This document shows, piece after piece, positions 1-9,000 of a DNA stretch of 64,000 nt; the first letter of the stretch is position 1, and every line of letters begins with the position of its first letter. The stretch is from Candidatus Altarchaeales archaeon ex4484_96 (lineage in GTDB: Archaea > Altiarchaeota > Altiarchaeia > IMC4 > QMZM01): the NCBI GenBank assembly GCA_002254405.1, contig NJDH01000003.1:1-64000 (forward strand), in the 5' to 3' direction. The notes beneath the pieces were generated by a model. That model worked only from the letters and a program-made list of their open reading frames with translations, did not search any database and was not told where the DNA came from. The position numbers and the translations under genes are program-made.

Positions 1-366
1 CAGCGGATTCCTTCAGATGCGGGTTGGGTGGAGCTTATCCCGCAGCTGCAGAGAACTCTCTCCGACCTGGATAACGTCTACATCAACGGCATGGAGGGCT
101 TCTTTATCCTGGAATGCTCTGTTGACTCTGAATCTGGGAAGATCCTTAACCTCTACAAGGAGAGGGATAAGGCTGAGAAGTTTATCAGGGCCCTGAAGGA
201 GGGCATAGAACTCAGGCCGATAAGGCATTGGAGCAAAAACGCCATCACTGGCATCTTTTTCGTGTCTTTCCTCGCGAATCTCCTGGTTAATTTGACACTT
301 TATCTGCGAAGAAAAGTGTTGTCAGGGAAGCTGAAGAACGTGAAGTTACTCAATGAAACCCAATAA
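1..366 (+). CDS. IS transposase, C-terminal fragment (cut by window start)
   Basis: The frame is open from the first base to the TAA at 364-366, so only the last ~121 residues of the gene are visible. The segment YKERDKAEKFIRALKEGIEL, followed by RPIRHWSKNAITG and a hydrophobic stretch, is the usual C-terminal end of DDE (IS4/IS1634-like) transposases: the catalytic Glu region, then a 'RPI.HW...A..G' motif. It would catalyse cut-and-paste movement of its own element. Whether the upstream part is intact cannot be seen. The IS right end probably lies in the non-coding stretch that follows. Confidence 0.75.
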   Translation, partial: QRIPSDAGWVELIPQLQRTLSDLDNVYINGMEGFFILECSVDSESGKILNLYKERDKAEKFIRALKEGIELRPIRHWSKNAITGIFFVSFLANLLVNLTLYLRRKVLSGKLKNVKLLNETQ

Positions 367-410
367 AATAAGCTAACCAAGGAAAAACAAAAGAAAAAGA
401 ACCTAAGGAA

Positions 411-480
411 TGCCTAACTTTTTATCTGGTTTTTGGTCGGGCTTTTCTAAAGCTAGATTGTAGTGCCTAACTTCTTTTAT
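411..480. repeat. Short direct repeat at probable IS right end
   Basis: The 10-mer TGCCTAACTT occurs at 411-420 and again from 464, each followed by a T-rich tract ending in TTTAT. It sits just past the transposase stop and before the tRNA. One copy may be part of the IS terminus. The left end is outside the window, so the inverted-repeat partner cannot be checked. Nothing else is evident between 367 and 514. Confidence 0.35.
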
Positions 481-514
481 TCAATCAACAGAGAAAACCA
501 CAGAGGAATGTAAA

Positions 515-608
515 TAGCGGGGGGTGGATTTGAACCACCGACCTCCGGGTTTCGCAGAAACGGTTTTCTTATGAGCCCGGCGAGCACTCCTGACTGCTCA
601 ACCCCGCT
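515..608 (-). tRNA. Initiator tRNA-Met (CAU) with a 19-nt intron
   Basis: Read on the minus strand, the acceptor AGCGGGG pairs with CCCCGCT, the D-stem is GAGC/GCTC, the anticodon stem-loop is CCGGG-CTCATAA-CCCGG, and the T-arm is GGTGG-TTCAAAT-CCACC. The A1-U72 pair and the three G-C pairs next to the anticodon loop are the archaeal initiator signature and exclude elongator Met. The cloverleaf closes only if about 19 nt (551-569) are removed after position 37, the canonical archaeal intron site cut by the bulge-helix-bulge endonuclease. The discriminator is A73 and CCA is not encoded. Joining of the halves would need RtcB, which is encoded at 62880. Confidence 0.93.
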
Positions 609-639
609 TTGGTTGCGTAAGTATCTTTCGATTACAGAA

Positions 640-2043
640 TTAAAAAGCAAGCGTTGTTTTGTTGGTGTCGGTTATGTTTCTTATTTTTTGTATGAACCAG
701 GGGTGTATCTGGCTGAGTTCGCATATTCTTTGGTTGCTGTATCCTTGTTTTATTGCATCGATTATGTAGTATAGGCGCTCATCGTTTGCTGTATTAAGTT
801 TTGAGTCTATTATTCTGTGGTTTGTTTCACCCACGCCTTGAAGGCTGTCTCGCCCTATGTCAAGGGATCTGACTGCTTTCTGCAGGGCTTCCTCAAAGGT
901 TCGGCCAATGGACATGACTTCTCCTGTGGATTTCATTTGTGTGCCGATGGTTCTATCGCAGTTACGGAATTTGTCAAACGGCCATCTTGGTATTTTCACG
1001 ACGATGTAGTCGATGCTTGGCTCAAAGGAGGAGGGGGTGGTTTTTGTTATCGAGTTGGGTATTTCATCGAGGTTTTTTCCTAAGGCTATTTTGGCCGCGA
1101 TTCTTGCGATAGGGTATCCTGTTGCCTTGGATGCTAGAGCCGAGCTGCGCGAGACCCGGGGGTTTACTTCGATTACCATGTATTCCATGGTTTCGGGTTC
1201 TAGGGCGAATTGTATGTTGCATCCTCCTTCAACCCCTAATGCGCGGATTATTTTAAGTGATGCTTGTTTTAGGGTCTGGTTGACTTGGTCTGATAGTGTC
1301 TGGGCGGGTGCTACGACAATGCTTTCGCCGGTGTGTATGCCCATTGGGTCGAGGTTTTCCATGTTGCAGATGGTTATGCAGTTGTTGGCTGTGTCTCTCA
1401 TCACCTCGTATTCTATTTCAATCCATCCTGCGATGGATTTTTCGATTAATACCTGGTTTATCATGGAGAGTTGTAGTCCGTGGGTTGTTACTTTCTCAAC
1501 TTCTTCTTTGTTTAATGCTATTCCACCTCCCCCCCCGCCCAGAGTGTAGGCTGGTCTGATGATTACCGGGTATCCTATTTCTTCAACCGCCTCGTGTGCT
1601 TGTTTGAGGTTGTTCACTGCTTTGCTGTCTGGTATGGGTTCGCCCATGTCTTTCATTAGTTGGGCGAATGATTCCCTGTCTTCTCCTTTTTTTATTGTTT
1701 CTATGGGTGTGCCTAGCATTTTCACGTTGTGTTCTTCGAGCACACCCATCGCCGAAAGTGATGATGCTATGTTGAGGGCTGTTTGTCCTCCCATTGTGGG
1801 GAGTATGCCGTCTGGGTTTTCTTTTTCTATTATTTTAGCGACCACCTCTGGTATGAGGGGTTCCACGTATATTATGTCTGCTATGTCTGGTTCGGTCATT
1901 ATTGTGGCCGGGTTGGAGTTGATTAGTATGGTTTTGATTCCCTCTTCTCTTATTGATAGGCAGGCTTGGCTTCCTGAGTAGTCGAATTCTGCGGCTTGGC
2001 CGATTTTTATCGGGCCTGATCCGATGATGAGTATTTTTTCCAT
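640..2043 (-). CDS. carB1: Carbamoyl-phosphate synthase large subunit, N-terminal half (split CarB)
   Basis: Carboxyphosphate-forming half of the CarB synthetase, which with CarA makes carbamoyl phosphate for pyrimidine and arginine synthesis. It starts MEKILIIGSGPIKIGQAAEF, has the glycine-rich LGGGGGG loop of the ATP-grasp domain, and the metal-site segment EVNPRVSRSSALASKATGYP. It ends within the region of the oligomerisation domain (IHPWFIQKI) after 467 residues, about half of the usual ~1070. A two-gene CarB is known from Methanocaldococcus jannaschii. The second half is not adjacent: the tRNA and IS end lie downstream. The ATG at 2043 is preferred over a TTG five codons upstream because the family begins here. 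Confidence 0.93.
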   Translation of the reverse strand: MEKILIIGSGPIKIGQAAEFDYSGSQACLSIREEGIKTILINSNPATIMTEPDIADIIYVEPLIPEVVAKIIEKENPDGILPTMGGQTALNIASSLSAMGVLEEHNVKMLGTPIETIKKGEDRESFAQLMKDMGEPIPDSKAVNNLKQAHEAVEEIGYPVIIRPAYTLGGGGGGIALNKEEVEKVTTHGLQLSMINQVLIEKSIAGWIEIEYEVMRDTANNCITICNMENLDPMGIHTGESIVVAPAQTLSDQVNQTLKQASLKIIRALGVEGGCNIQFALEPETMEYMVIEVNPRVSRSSALASKATGYPIARIAAKIALGKNLDEIPNSITKTTPSSFEPSIDYIVVKIPRWPFDKFRNCDRTIGTQMKSTGEVMSIGRTFEEALQKAVRSLDIGRDSLQGVGETNHRIIDSKLNTANDERLYYIIDAIKQGYSNQRICELSQIHPWFIQKIRNITDTNKTTLAF

Positions 2044-2134
2044 GTTTTCCGTCAACAATTTATTGGATGCGGGGCTTAAATTATCTGTTTTTATATCTTG
2101 GGTGTGTATAATTGATTCTTATTGTTTTGTTAAA

Positions 2135-2293
2135 ATGGGCAGGTTTAAGGAGGCTGATGCCAGGATTTTTAAGGCGGTGTGCATGAAATGCAACGCAACC
2201 AACCCTTTGGGGGCCACAAAGTGCCGTAAGTGCGGTGCTGTGGGCAAGATTAGGCGCAAGAACCGCAAGAAGGCCACCAAGGCTGCTGTGTAG
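2135..2293 (+). CDS. rpl40e: 50S ribosomal protein L40e
   Basis: A 52-residue basic protein with one zinc ribbon (CMKC, ten residues, CRKC) and a lysine/arginine-rich tail, matching archaeal L40e in size and layout. The ATG at 2135 is chosen because MGRFKEADARIFKAVC is the family start; the open frame runs further upstream but that part is unrelated. It is divergent from carB1 with about 90 bp between, which must hold both promoters. Confidence 0.95.
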   Translation: MGRFKEADARIFKAVCMKCNATNPLGATKCRKCGAVGKIRRKNRKKATKAAV

Positions 2294-2367
2294 TTTATTG
2301 TGTGGTTTATGTTGTATTCTATTTTTATTTCCCTGATTCCATATTCTTTAGAGTTAATTAAAGCAAA

Positions 2368-2736
2368 ATGGAGTCTAGATTCCTCTATCTCTCCCTCGCA
2401 CTCTCAATAACCGGCCTTCTGCTTATGGCCTACATAACCGAAACAATAGAGCCCCCCTTATCCGAATGCATAAACATAGGGGCCTCATCGCTTGGAAAAA
2501 ACGTCCACCTGAAAGGCAACATAACCGAAATCCACCGATTTAAAGGAGGCTCCATAACCTTCTCTCTTGCAGACGATACAGGAGAAAACAAGATATACCT
2601 GCCTTACTCATCAGCCTCCTGCTTCGGGGATGAACTAAAAATTAATTCATCAATCGAGCTTATCGGTGTGGTGGAATTATACGAGGGCGGCCTTGAGGTG
2701 GTGGTGGAAAACGAAAACGCTCTTAGGGTGTTATAA
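2368..2736 (+). CDS. Membrane-anchored OB-fold (tRNA_anti-like) protein
   Basis: 122 residues. One N-terminal hydrophobic helix (about residues 5-23) is followed by a compact beta-rich domain: LGKNVHLKGNITEIHRFKGG, then ITFSLADDTGENKIYLPY and IELIGVVELYEGGLEVVVE. The pattern of 'G.V..I......I.F.L.D.TG.I...' is that of single OB-fold nucleic-acid-binding domains. It ends TAATG, sharing one base with the nuclease gene, so the two are probably co-translated. A DNA- or RNA-binding partner role for the nuclease is inference. Confidence 0.7.
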   Translation: MESRFLYLSLALSITGLLLMAYITETIEPPLSECINIGASSLGKNVHLKGNITEIHRFKGGSITFSLADDTGENKIYLPYSSASCFGDELKINSSIELIGVVELYEGGLEVVVENENALRVL

Positions 2737-3542
2737 TGAAACCAAAGGTTTATGTCTCGGACATCAACAGGTTTATCTACTGCCCCCGGGTTATTTATCT
2801 ATCACGTGTTCTTGGTTATGAAGATAAACCTTCACCTGATAGATATGGAAAGCTTATATTGGATGCCTTATGGCGGGATTTGTCTATGAGGCTGCCGGAT
2901 ATCCTAAGCAAAGCCTCAGATACTTTGGATGTGAGAGAACTTATTCTGGATGAGATAAAAGATATTGCCGGGTGTTTTCCCCGCAAACACCATGATTTGT
3001 TTGATAAATCACCCGATAAAACAGGCGCTTTTCTGCTTTTAAGGGGGGCTGAGACTGACATAATTGATGATTTGGATTCTCTGGTCAGCAAACTGGTTTA
3101 TATGATTGAATCGGCGGGGTTGGAGAAAACATTATCGGAAGTCACCCCCCTGCGGGTTGATTATTATGTGGGCTCGGATGAGCTTGGTTTATCCGGGAGA
3201 ATAGATAAGGTCTACTCAGACCGGGGGGTGCTTTATCCTTCAGTTATCAAATCAGGTGCGATTCCATCACGTATCTGGTGGGGCGCCCGCGTTCAGGCTC
3301 AAGCGTATGCTATGCTTTTAGAGCATGAATCTGATATAGACTTATCTTTTTCTTTCATAGAGTATGTTCGAGCTTTTGATAGGCGGCCTGTTAAGCACAC
3401 GAAACAGTTGAGGGGTGCTGTTTTGGAGGCGCGGGACGGGATTGTTGATGTTTTAGGGGGTTTTGTCCCATCGCTCTGTCCGCATGGGAATCGGGTTAAA
3501 TGTGGGGGTTGTTCTTTTAGAAGAGAGTGTTATATTATATAG
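2736..3542 (+). CDS. Cas4/Dna2-like PD-(D/E)XK nuclease with Fe-S cysteines
   Basis: 268 residues with the Cas4-family plan. Cys16 is in an N-terminal RFIYCPR motif. The core has D157 in SGRIDKVY and the strand VLYPSVIKSG. A QAQAYAMLLE helix follows, and the C-terminus holds C256, C259 and C265 (spacing CxxC-x5-C), which with Cys16 would bind a 4Fe-4S cluster. In Cas4 the strand normally reads PVExKxG; here the Glu position appears to be Val170 while Lys172 is kept, so the active site may be altered. No CRISPR array or other cas gene lies nearby, so this is a stand-alone Cas4-like protein, probably in DNA repair or processing. Confidence 0.75.
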   Translation: MKPKVYVSDINRFIYCPRVIYLSRVLGYEDKPSPDRYGKLILDALWRDLSMRLPDILSKASDTLDVRELILDEIKDIAGCFPRKHHDLFDKSPDKTGAFLLLRGAETDIIDDLDSLVSKLVYMIESAGLEKTLSEVTPLRVDYYVGSDELGLSGRIDKVYSDRGVLYPSVIKSGAIPSRIWWGARVQAQAYAMLLEHESDIDLSFSFIEYVRAFDRRPVKHTKQLRGAVLEARDGIVDVLGGFVPSLCPHGNRVKCGGCSFRRECYII

Positions 3543-3566
3543 TTTAAAACGTATTTTATTAACAGG

Positions 3567-3722
3567 ATGTCGCGTAATAAATCATTCACTACCAAGAAGA
3601 GGCTGGTGAAGGAAAACCGGAAACGTAAGAGGGCGCCTGTGTGGGTGTTCGCTAAAACGAATCGCCGTGTTAGGGATAGCCCTAAATCCAACCGCAATTG
3701 GAGAAGGGATAAGATGCTGTAG
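3567..3722 (+). CDS. rpl39e: 50S ribosomal protein L39e
   Basis: A 51-residue, strongly basic protein beginning MSRNKSFTTKKRLVKENRKR, with the family hallmarks APVWVFAKTNRRVR and NWRRDKML at the C-terminus. Size and sequence fit archaeal L39e, which lines the peptide exit tunnel of the large subunit. It lies 24 bp after the nuclease gene. In many archaea L39e is followed by L31e; here a membrane protein follows instead. Confidence 0.96.
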   Translation: MSRNKSFTTKKRLVKENRKRKRAPVWVFAKTNRRVRDSPKSNRNWRRDKML

Positions 3723-3737
3723 TTTTTTTTATGGAAT

Positions 3738-4148
3738 ATGAACCTTGACTTATTCAACCTGAATGTTTTGTTGAGTCTCTTGAATATCTTAGTTTTGCTT
3801 ATCTGTCTCTATATTATCCGTGATGCGGTTGTTTATATTCGGGAGAGCTCTTCTTTTCATTCGATGAGCGCGATTTTGTATTTGAAGTCTAAGACGGTTA
3901 TCCGGGGTTTGAGGATTGTGATGCTTGCTATTATTGTGTGGTCTCTTAAGGAGGTTTTTGGTTTTATGCGGGATTATCTGGATTTTTTTTTGTTGCCTGA
4001 GGGTTTAGCGGGGTTGGTTGGCACGGTTTATGAGATAGTGGGTTTGTTTATGGCGATTTTGTTGTCTTATGGTTTGTATGTGATTTCAGCGTCTTTTAAG
4101 GAGCTTGTCGGCCATCCGGATGAGGGTGGGAAACCCGCAGATATTTAA
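3738..4148 (+). CDS. Small membrane protein, unknown
   Basis: 136 residues with three probable transmembrane helices (about 8-28, 57-72, 91-117) separated by short charged loops (RESSSFHSMSAILYLKSK; FMRDYLDFFLLPEG) and an acidic soluble tail GHPDEGGKPADI. I do not recognise the family. It immediately precedes the concatenated pilin genes on the same strand with a 26-bp gap, so an accessory role in that locus is possible. The AT-rich stretch before the next gene suggests a separate promoter there. Confidence 0.6.
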   Translation: MNLDLFNLNVLLSLLNILVLLICLYIIRDAVVYIRESSSFHSMSAILYLKSKTVIRGLRIVMLAIIVWSLKEVFGFMRDYLDFFLLPEGLAGLVGTVYEIVGLFMAILLSYGLYVISASFKELVGHPDEGGKPADI

Positions 4149-4174
4149 AATATAAAAAACATATACCCTATGTG

Positions 4175-6028
4175 ATGGGTTCTTTTTTGTTATTCCCTTG
4201 TTCCTCTGGGCGGAAGGTGTTGGTTTTTTTGTTGTTATTGTTGGTTCTGTCTTCTGTTGTTTGGGCTGATATCTCAGCTGAGATAGCGGCTATCCGGGAT
4301 AAGGTCGTTGAGGTGGCCTGTTATATCCTGGTTATTATCGAGGGAATTGTTGGTTTCTTGGCTGTTTTGATGTTTACTTTAGCGGCTTTAAAGTGGATTA
4401 TCTCAGATAATGCCGAGGATCGGGCGGAGGTGAAGGAAAAACTTGCCAACATCCTTATCGGGGTTGTTATAGTCATACTGGCTTTGGAGCTCGCTAACGT
4501 TATCGGGGTGGCGGTGGGCATAATAGATGCGCATCAACCATGCAGCTGGGCTGATGCCATATTGAAAACACAAAAAATAAGGGATATAATTGGCGGACCC
4601 ATCTGCATCATTGTCCGGGTTTTCCAGTTTCTATTCGCTCTTATTGGCATGATTGTGTTCATGGCCGCAGGGATAATGTGGATGACCTCGGAAGACCCTG
4701 ATGAGAGAGTGAAGTCAAGGTCCATGGCAATTAATGTCTTGGCAGGTATCCTTTTGGTCTTGATTGGATTGAATCTGCTCAACTTTTTATTTTCCTGGTC
4801 TGGTATAAGCTATGAATCCGCGTTGGATACTCTGCTGACTTTTACTTGTGCGGGTTATGATCGTTTAGATATTGGGAAGTTGGGTGATGTTGCACAGTAT
4901 ACGGTTTGCATGGTTTTACTTATCATAAAAGGTATTGCGGGGGTTATTGCTGTTTTGATGGTTGCTGTTGCCGGGATTTTGTTGATAATAGCTGAGGATT
5001 CCTCCACGAGAAATAAGGCGAAGAGTTTGGCTTTTGCTGCGGTGGTGGGCGCTATTATTGTCATAATCGGCAGCCAGTTCCTGGTTGATTTATTCAGCCC
5101 CACGTATTCATCTGGGCTCTCTTGGACCTGCGCGAGCGGGACCGAGAGTGACATAATTGATTTAATAAACTATACCCTTTGCACGGTTAAGAATGTTCTT
5201 GTGGCGGTGGCGGGTTTAATCGCTACCATTGCTTTGATAGCCTCCGCTTTCATCTGGATTACCTCGGGCAGCCCGGAGGCGAGGGCGTCTGCGAAATATG
5301 CCTCTATTGTGGCTATTATGGGCTTGATTGTGGCTATTGTTGGTCTGCAGTATCTTGGCACCGTATTTGGCGGGTCTGCTTTGTCGTTTACCTGTGGTGT
5401 TGGAGTAACACCCTCTAATATTGTTTCTCTTGTTGAGAATGTTTTGTGCATAATCTATAATGTTCTTCGTTCGGTTGTGGCTGTTGTTGCGGCGATTATG
5501 GTGTTGTTTGGTGGTTTCATGTTTATTAGCTCAGATAGCGACCGCGATAGGGCCCGGGGCAAGAACATGGTTGCTGCGGCGATTATCGGCTTTATTATTG
5601 CCTTGATTGCGATACAGTTCATCCAGGCTGTTGTTACCCAAGCAGGCATGGGGGTATCAACGTGTGATGATGCCTACAAGCTCTGTGTGGATGATTGTAT
5701 CGACAACCACGGGGAGCCAAGCCCCATACCCGGCGGAGGCGGCGGCACGACGACCACCACAGCTACGACCACCACCACCGGTGTTACAACCACAACGTTA
5801 AGTTGCATACAAGTTTGTGCCGCCGTCGGCTCCTGCGGTGACGCACCATATGCTTGTGGTCAAGCATCATATTGTATGGTTGGTTCAGCGGGTTGTGACA
5901 TATCTGTGGGTATTCCTGGGGCTTGTACAGGACCTACCTTCACGCTAACGCACACTCCAGCCGGCGATGCTTGGTGTGAAGCACAATCCTATGCTGGTCC
6001 TGGCTATCAATGTTGTTGTTGTCCGTAA
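4175..6028 (+). CDS. Concatenated VirB2/TrbC-like pilin protein, five hairpin modules plus Cys-rich tail
   Basis: 617 residues. After a signal-peptide-like helix (VLVFLLLLLVLSSVVWA) come five diverged copies of a two-helix module. Each starts with a Cys, has helix 1, then a polar loop, then helix 2. The loops lie near bases 4384 (KWIISDNAEDR), 4669 (MWMTSEDPDER), 4972 (LLIIAEDSSTR), 5245 (IWITSGSPEAR) and 5512 (MFISSDSDRDR). This is the TrbC/VirB2 pilin pattern, normally one module per polypeptide. A Gly/Thr linker follows, then an extracellular Cys-rich domain ending CCCCP. Ten membrane helices are expected after processing. ATG 4175 is preferred to GTG 4172; a TATA-like TTTAAAATATAAAA at 4144-4157 points to a short leader. 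Confidence 0.8.
   Translation: MGSFLLFPCSSGRKVLVFLLLLLVLSSVVWADISAEIAAIRDKVVEVACYILVIIEGIVGFLAVLMFTLAALKWIISDNAEDRAEVKEKLANILIGVVIVILALELANVIGVAVGIIDAHQPCSWADAILKTQKIRDIIGGPICIIVRVFQFLFALIGMIVFMAAGIMWMTSEDPDERVKSRSMAINVLAGILLVLIGLNLLNFLFSWSGISYESALDTLLTFTCAGYDRLDIGKLGDVAQYTVCMVLLIIKGIAGVIAVLMVAVAGILLIIAEDSSTRNKAKSLAFAAVVGAIIVIIGSQFLVDLFSPTYSSGLSWTCASGTESDIIDLINYTLCTVKNVLVAVAGLIATIALIASAFIWITSGSPEARASAKYASIVAIMGLIVAIVGLQYLGTVFGGSALSFTCGVGVTPSNIVSLVENVLCIIYNVLRSVVAVVAAIMVLFGGFMFISSDSDRDRARGKNMVAAAIIGFIIALIAIQFIQAVVTQAGMGVSTCDDAYKLCVDDCIDNHGEPSPIPGGGGGTTTTTATTTTTGVTTTTLSCIQVCAAVGSCGDAPYACGQASYCMVGSAGCDISVGIPGACTGPTFTLTHTPAGDAWCEAQSYAGPGYQCCCCP
5746..5799 (+). repeat. Low-complexity Thr-coding tract
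   Basis: ACN-rich codons encode GTTTTTATTTTTGVTTTT between the fifth pilin hairpin and the Cys-rich domain. Such Thr runs are usual surface linkers in archaeal exported proteins and likely O-glycosylation sites (inference). Confidence 0.7.
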
Positions 6029-6067
6029 AATGAGAAACATTAAAAAATATGGAGTTGAAATATCAAT

Positions 6068-9000
6068 ATGAAGGTGTTTAATAGGGTGTTTAGGTGCCAG
6101 AAACTGTTATTGTTTCTCTTAGCATTCATGCTGTTTGGCTCCATGGTATACACTGTATCAGCCCAATCTGGGTTGGATGACTGCTTAAAGACATGTAAGA
6201 GCAGTGCGGGCGGGGAGATAATTCATCTGGTGCGCTACACCATCTGCATCATCCTTAGGTTGGTTCAGTTGTTGTGTGTTATCGCATCTGTTCTGGCAAT
6301 AACCCTAGCGGGTATTATGTGGATTTCATCCGACAGCAGCAGCCAGAGAGCCCTAGCCAAAAAAATAGTGATGTTCGCTTTGCTCGGGCTTATCGTGACG
6401 ATGATAGTAATCCAGCTTGTGAATGCCTTTATATCCTTTGGGATTGATACAGGAAAAATATTTGTCATAGGATGTGAGACCACCTGGGATACAACAATAT
6501 ATAACCCCATAAATACTGTGGCCTGCGTTCTTTATCGGGTGCTTCAGCTGGGTGCCATACTTTTAGCTGCTGTGGTCTTGACTCTGGCGGGCATCATGTG
6601 GGTTGGCTCAGACAGCCCGGAAGACAGGATACGCGCCAGAAACATCATGGTGTATGTAGTAATAGGTTTTCTGGTGGTGAATCTGGTGCTCTTGCTTCTG
6701 GGCTCTATCATTGATTCAGCAATACCCTACACATTCGATTGTAATTTGATGGCAAATGCCCCCCCGGGGATATCAGACACCATCACCTATGTTGCCTGCA
6801 TTGGATTAAGATTATTCCAGTATTCTGCGATATTGCTTGCAGTAGCGATAGTTGCCTTATCCGGGGTCCGCTTTATTTTATCGGATAGCCCTGAGGAACG
6901 AATCAAGGCCCGCAACATGATAGCCTACACAATAGTGGGATTTCTGGTGGTTTTCACCGCAATAGCCTTTATTAACACGGCTCTCTCTGGTGTGGTGGGC
7001 ACCCTGTCTTTGAACTCAATTGACTGTTCCATAACATCCTCTGCTCCAATTGACTTAGAAAATATCCGGATGACCTTGCATAATGTTGCCTGCATTGTGA
7101 TAGTTATTGTCTACTTCGTTGCTGCAGTACTCGCATCACTTGTCATCATTCTATCGGGAATATATTTTTATTCAAGCGACGACCCGGTTGCGAGAAACCG
7201 GGCTAAAATCCTGGCAGCGCAGACGGTTGTCGGGTTGATTATTATACTTATCGCCATGAATCTCATATCAGCTCTCTTCAGCGGTGGGGGTATTACCTCA
7301 ATTGAGGATGCTACTGCTGCGATATTCACCAACAACTGTGTTGCTCAAATAGGTGCGGGCACCTTCTCAGAGCTTCTAAAAGTTACAGACCCAATAAACA
7401 CGGTGTTATGTGTTATTATTACACTCTTCCAGTCGCTTTCTGCTTTGATTCTTGTCTTGGTTATTATGGCTGCCGGATTCAGGTGGGCTATCTCCGACAG
7501 CCCCGAGGACAGGCTGCAGTCCAAGAGGATGGTGGTCTATGGTATAATAGGAATACTGGTTATACTGATTTCAACAAACATCATCTATGCCCTGATAAGC
7601 GCCGTCTCCGGGGGGGTGATAGACGACACATTCATCGCACCCGGGATGACTGGAACCCAATGCCAGATAGCTTCTGACGAGTTGGATGATGTTCTGGACA
7701 TAGTCAAGGCGTTCTTGTGTATCATCCTTCTCGGGGGTTTCTTTTTGTCGGGCATAATCATAGCCTTGATTATAGTATATGCCGGCTTGAGGTGGATTGC
7801 ATCGGACAGTCCCCAAGACCGTAATGTTGCTAAGTGGATTATCATCAAGGCCTTGATTGGGTACATCCTGATTCAGGTAGCCTCGCAGCTTGTTATGGCC
7901 TTATCCACTGCATTGGTTTCAGGGGCTTTTGGTATGGGGGGCTTCTTTGACTTCCTGGGTTCCCTATTCGGTGAGCCCTACATCATAACCTGTTTTTATT
8001 ACCTGGGTGCTGGGGGTGGAACCGATGCATTCATTGGATTGGGCATCTTGTTCGCCCAGCTGTGGTTTATCTTCTGCTATATTCTTCGGATGCTGCAGAT
8101 TGTGGCAATAGCGGCTGCTGCCATAATCATTGTGGTGGCTGGCTTGAAGTGGATTGGCTCGGATTCAACAGAGCAAAGGTCTTATGTTAAGGCCCGGGTG
8201 CTTCATGCCCTGATAGGGTTGATTATTGTCATACTCGCCACATCCATAGTGGATGCCCTCTCCCTGATAGCTTTACTATCTGATATGGTGGATGTTATAC
8301 CTATTATCGGCCCGCTGATAAGCGGGATATTCGATTCTATTCTGGTAGACTTCTTCCACGTGGATGAACTATACACTAACCTGTGTCCCGGGTGGGTTGA
8401 CATACTTGGCATATTCTTCAATGAGCAGTTGAGGTTGCTTGCCTGTATCATCATCAGGATACTTCAGGGTGTTGCCGCCATACTCGCCACGATAGTGATA
8501 CTATTATCCGGCATAGCGTGGATGAGTTCTGAAAGCTATGAGGGGCGGACTAAGGCCCGGGACCGGTTGCTTCATGCCATAATAGGTCTGTTGATTGTTA
8601 TGGTAGCCTTGCAGTTGGTTAATGTTTTTGTTGTAACCGGCTTGGATTCCGCGCTCTCCTTGGACTGTAGCGGCACAGACACCGGAGAGGTAGTTACACT
8701 GGCTAACACGCTGGGTTGTTTGATGGTTAAAATACTTGAGTCAATAGCTGGGATGATAGCGGCCATATTGATTATTGTTGCAGGATACCGGTGGATGACA
8801 TCAGAAAGCCCCGAGCAAAGAGTCAAGCAGAGGAATAGAATCATCACCATACTCGTCGGGCTCACTGTCACCATAATAGCCCTGCAGCTGGTGCAGTTAT
8901 TCGTCAGCGAACATGGCTTCATGCAGATTAACCCCGAGTGTATCCCCCTTTCCATAGCTCCTGTAGACTGCAGCAGCCCCGCAGACGAGCTGGAGGAGGT

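Noticed and set aside
367..514. Additional gene between transposase and tRNA
   Set aside because: No open frame of meaningful length and no RNA-like structure; only short direct repeats and T-rich tracts.
515..608. Elongator tRNA-Met or tRNA-Ile2 (CAU)
   Set aside because: A1-U72 and three G-C pairs closing the anticodon loop are initiator features.
1296..1559. Proline-run protein (PPPPPP) on the plus strand
   Set aside because: It is the complement of the glycine-rich ATP-grasp loop of carB1.
2736..3542. Possible CRISPR-Cas locus because of a Cas4-like gene
   Set aside because: No repeat-spacer array and no other cas gene in the window; neighbours are ribosomal protein and OB-fold genes.
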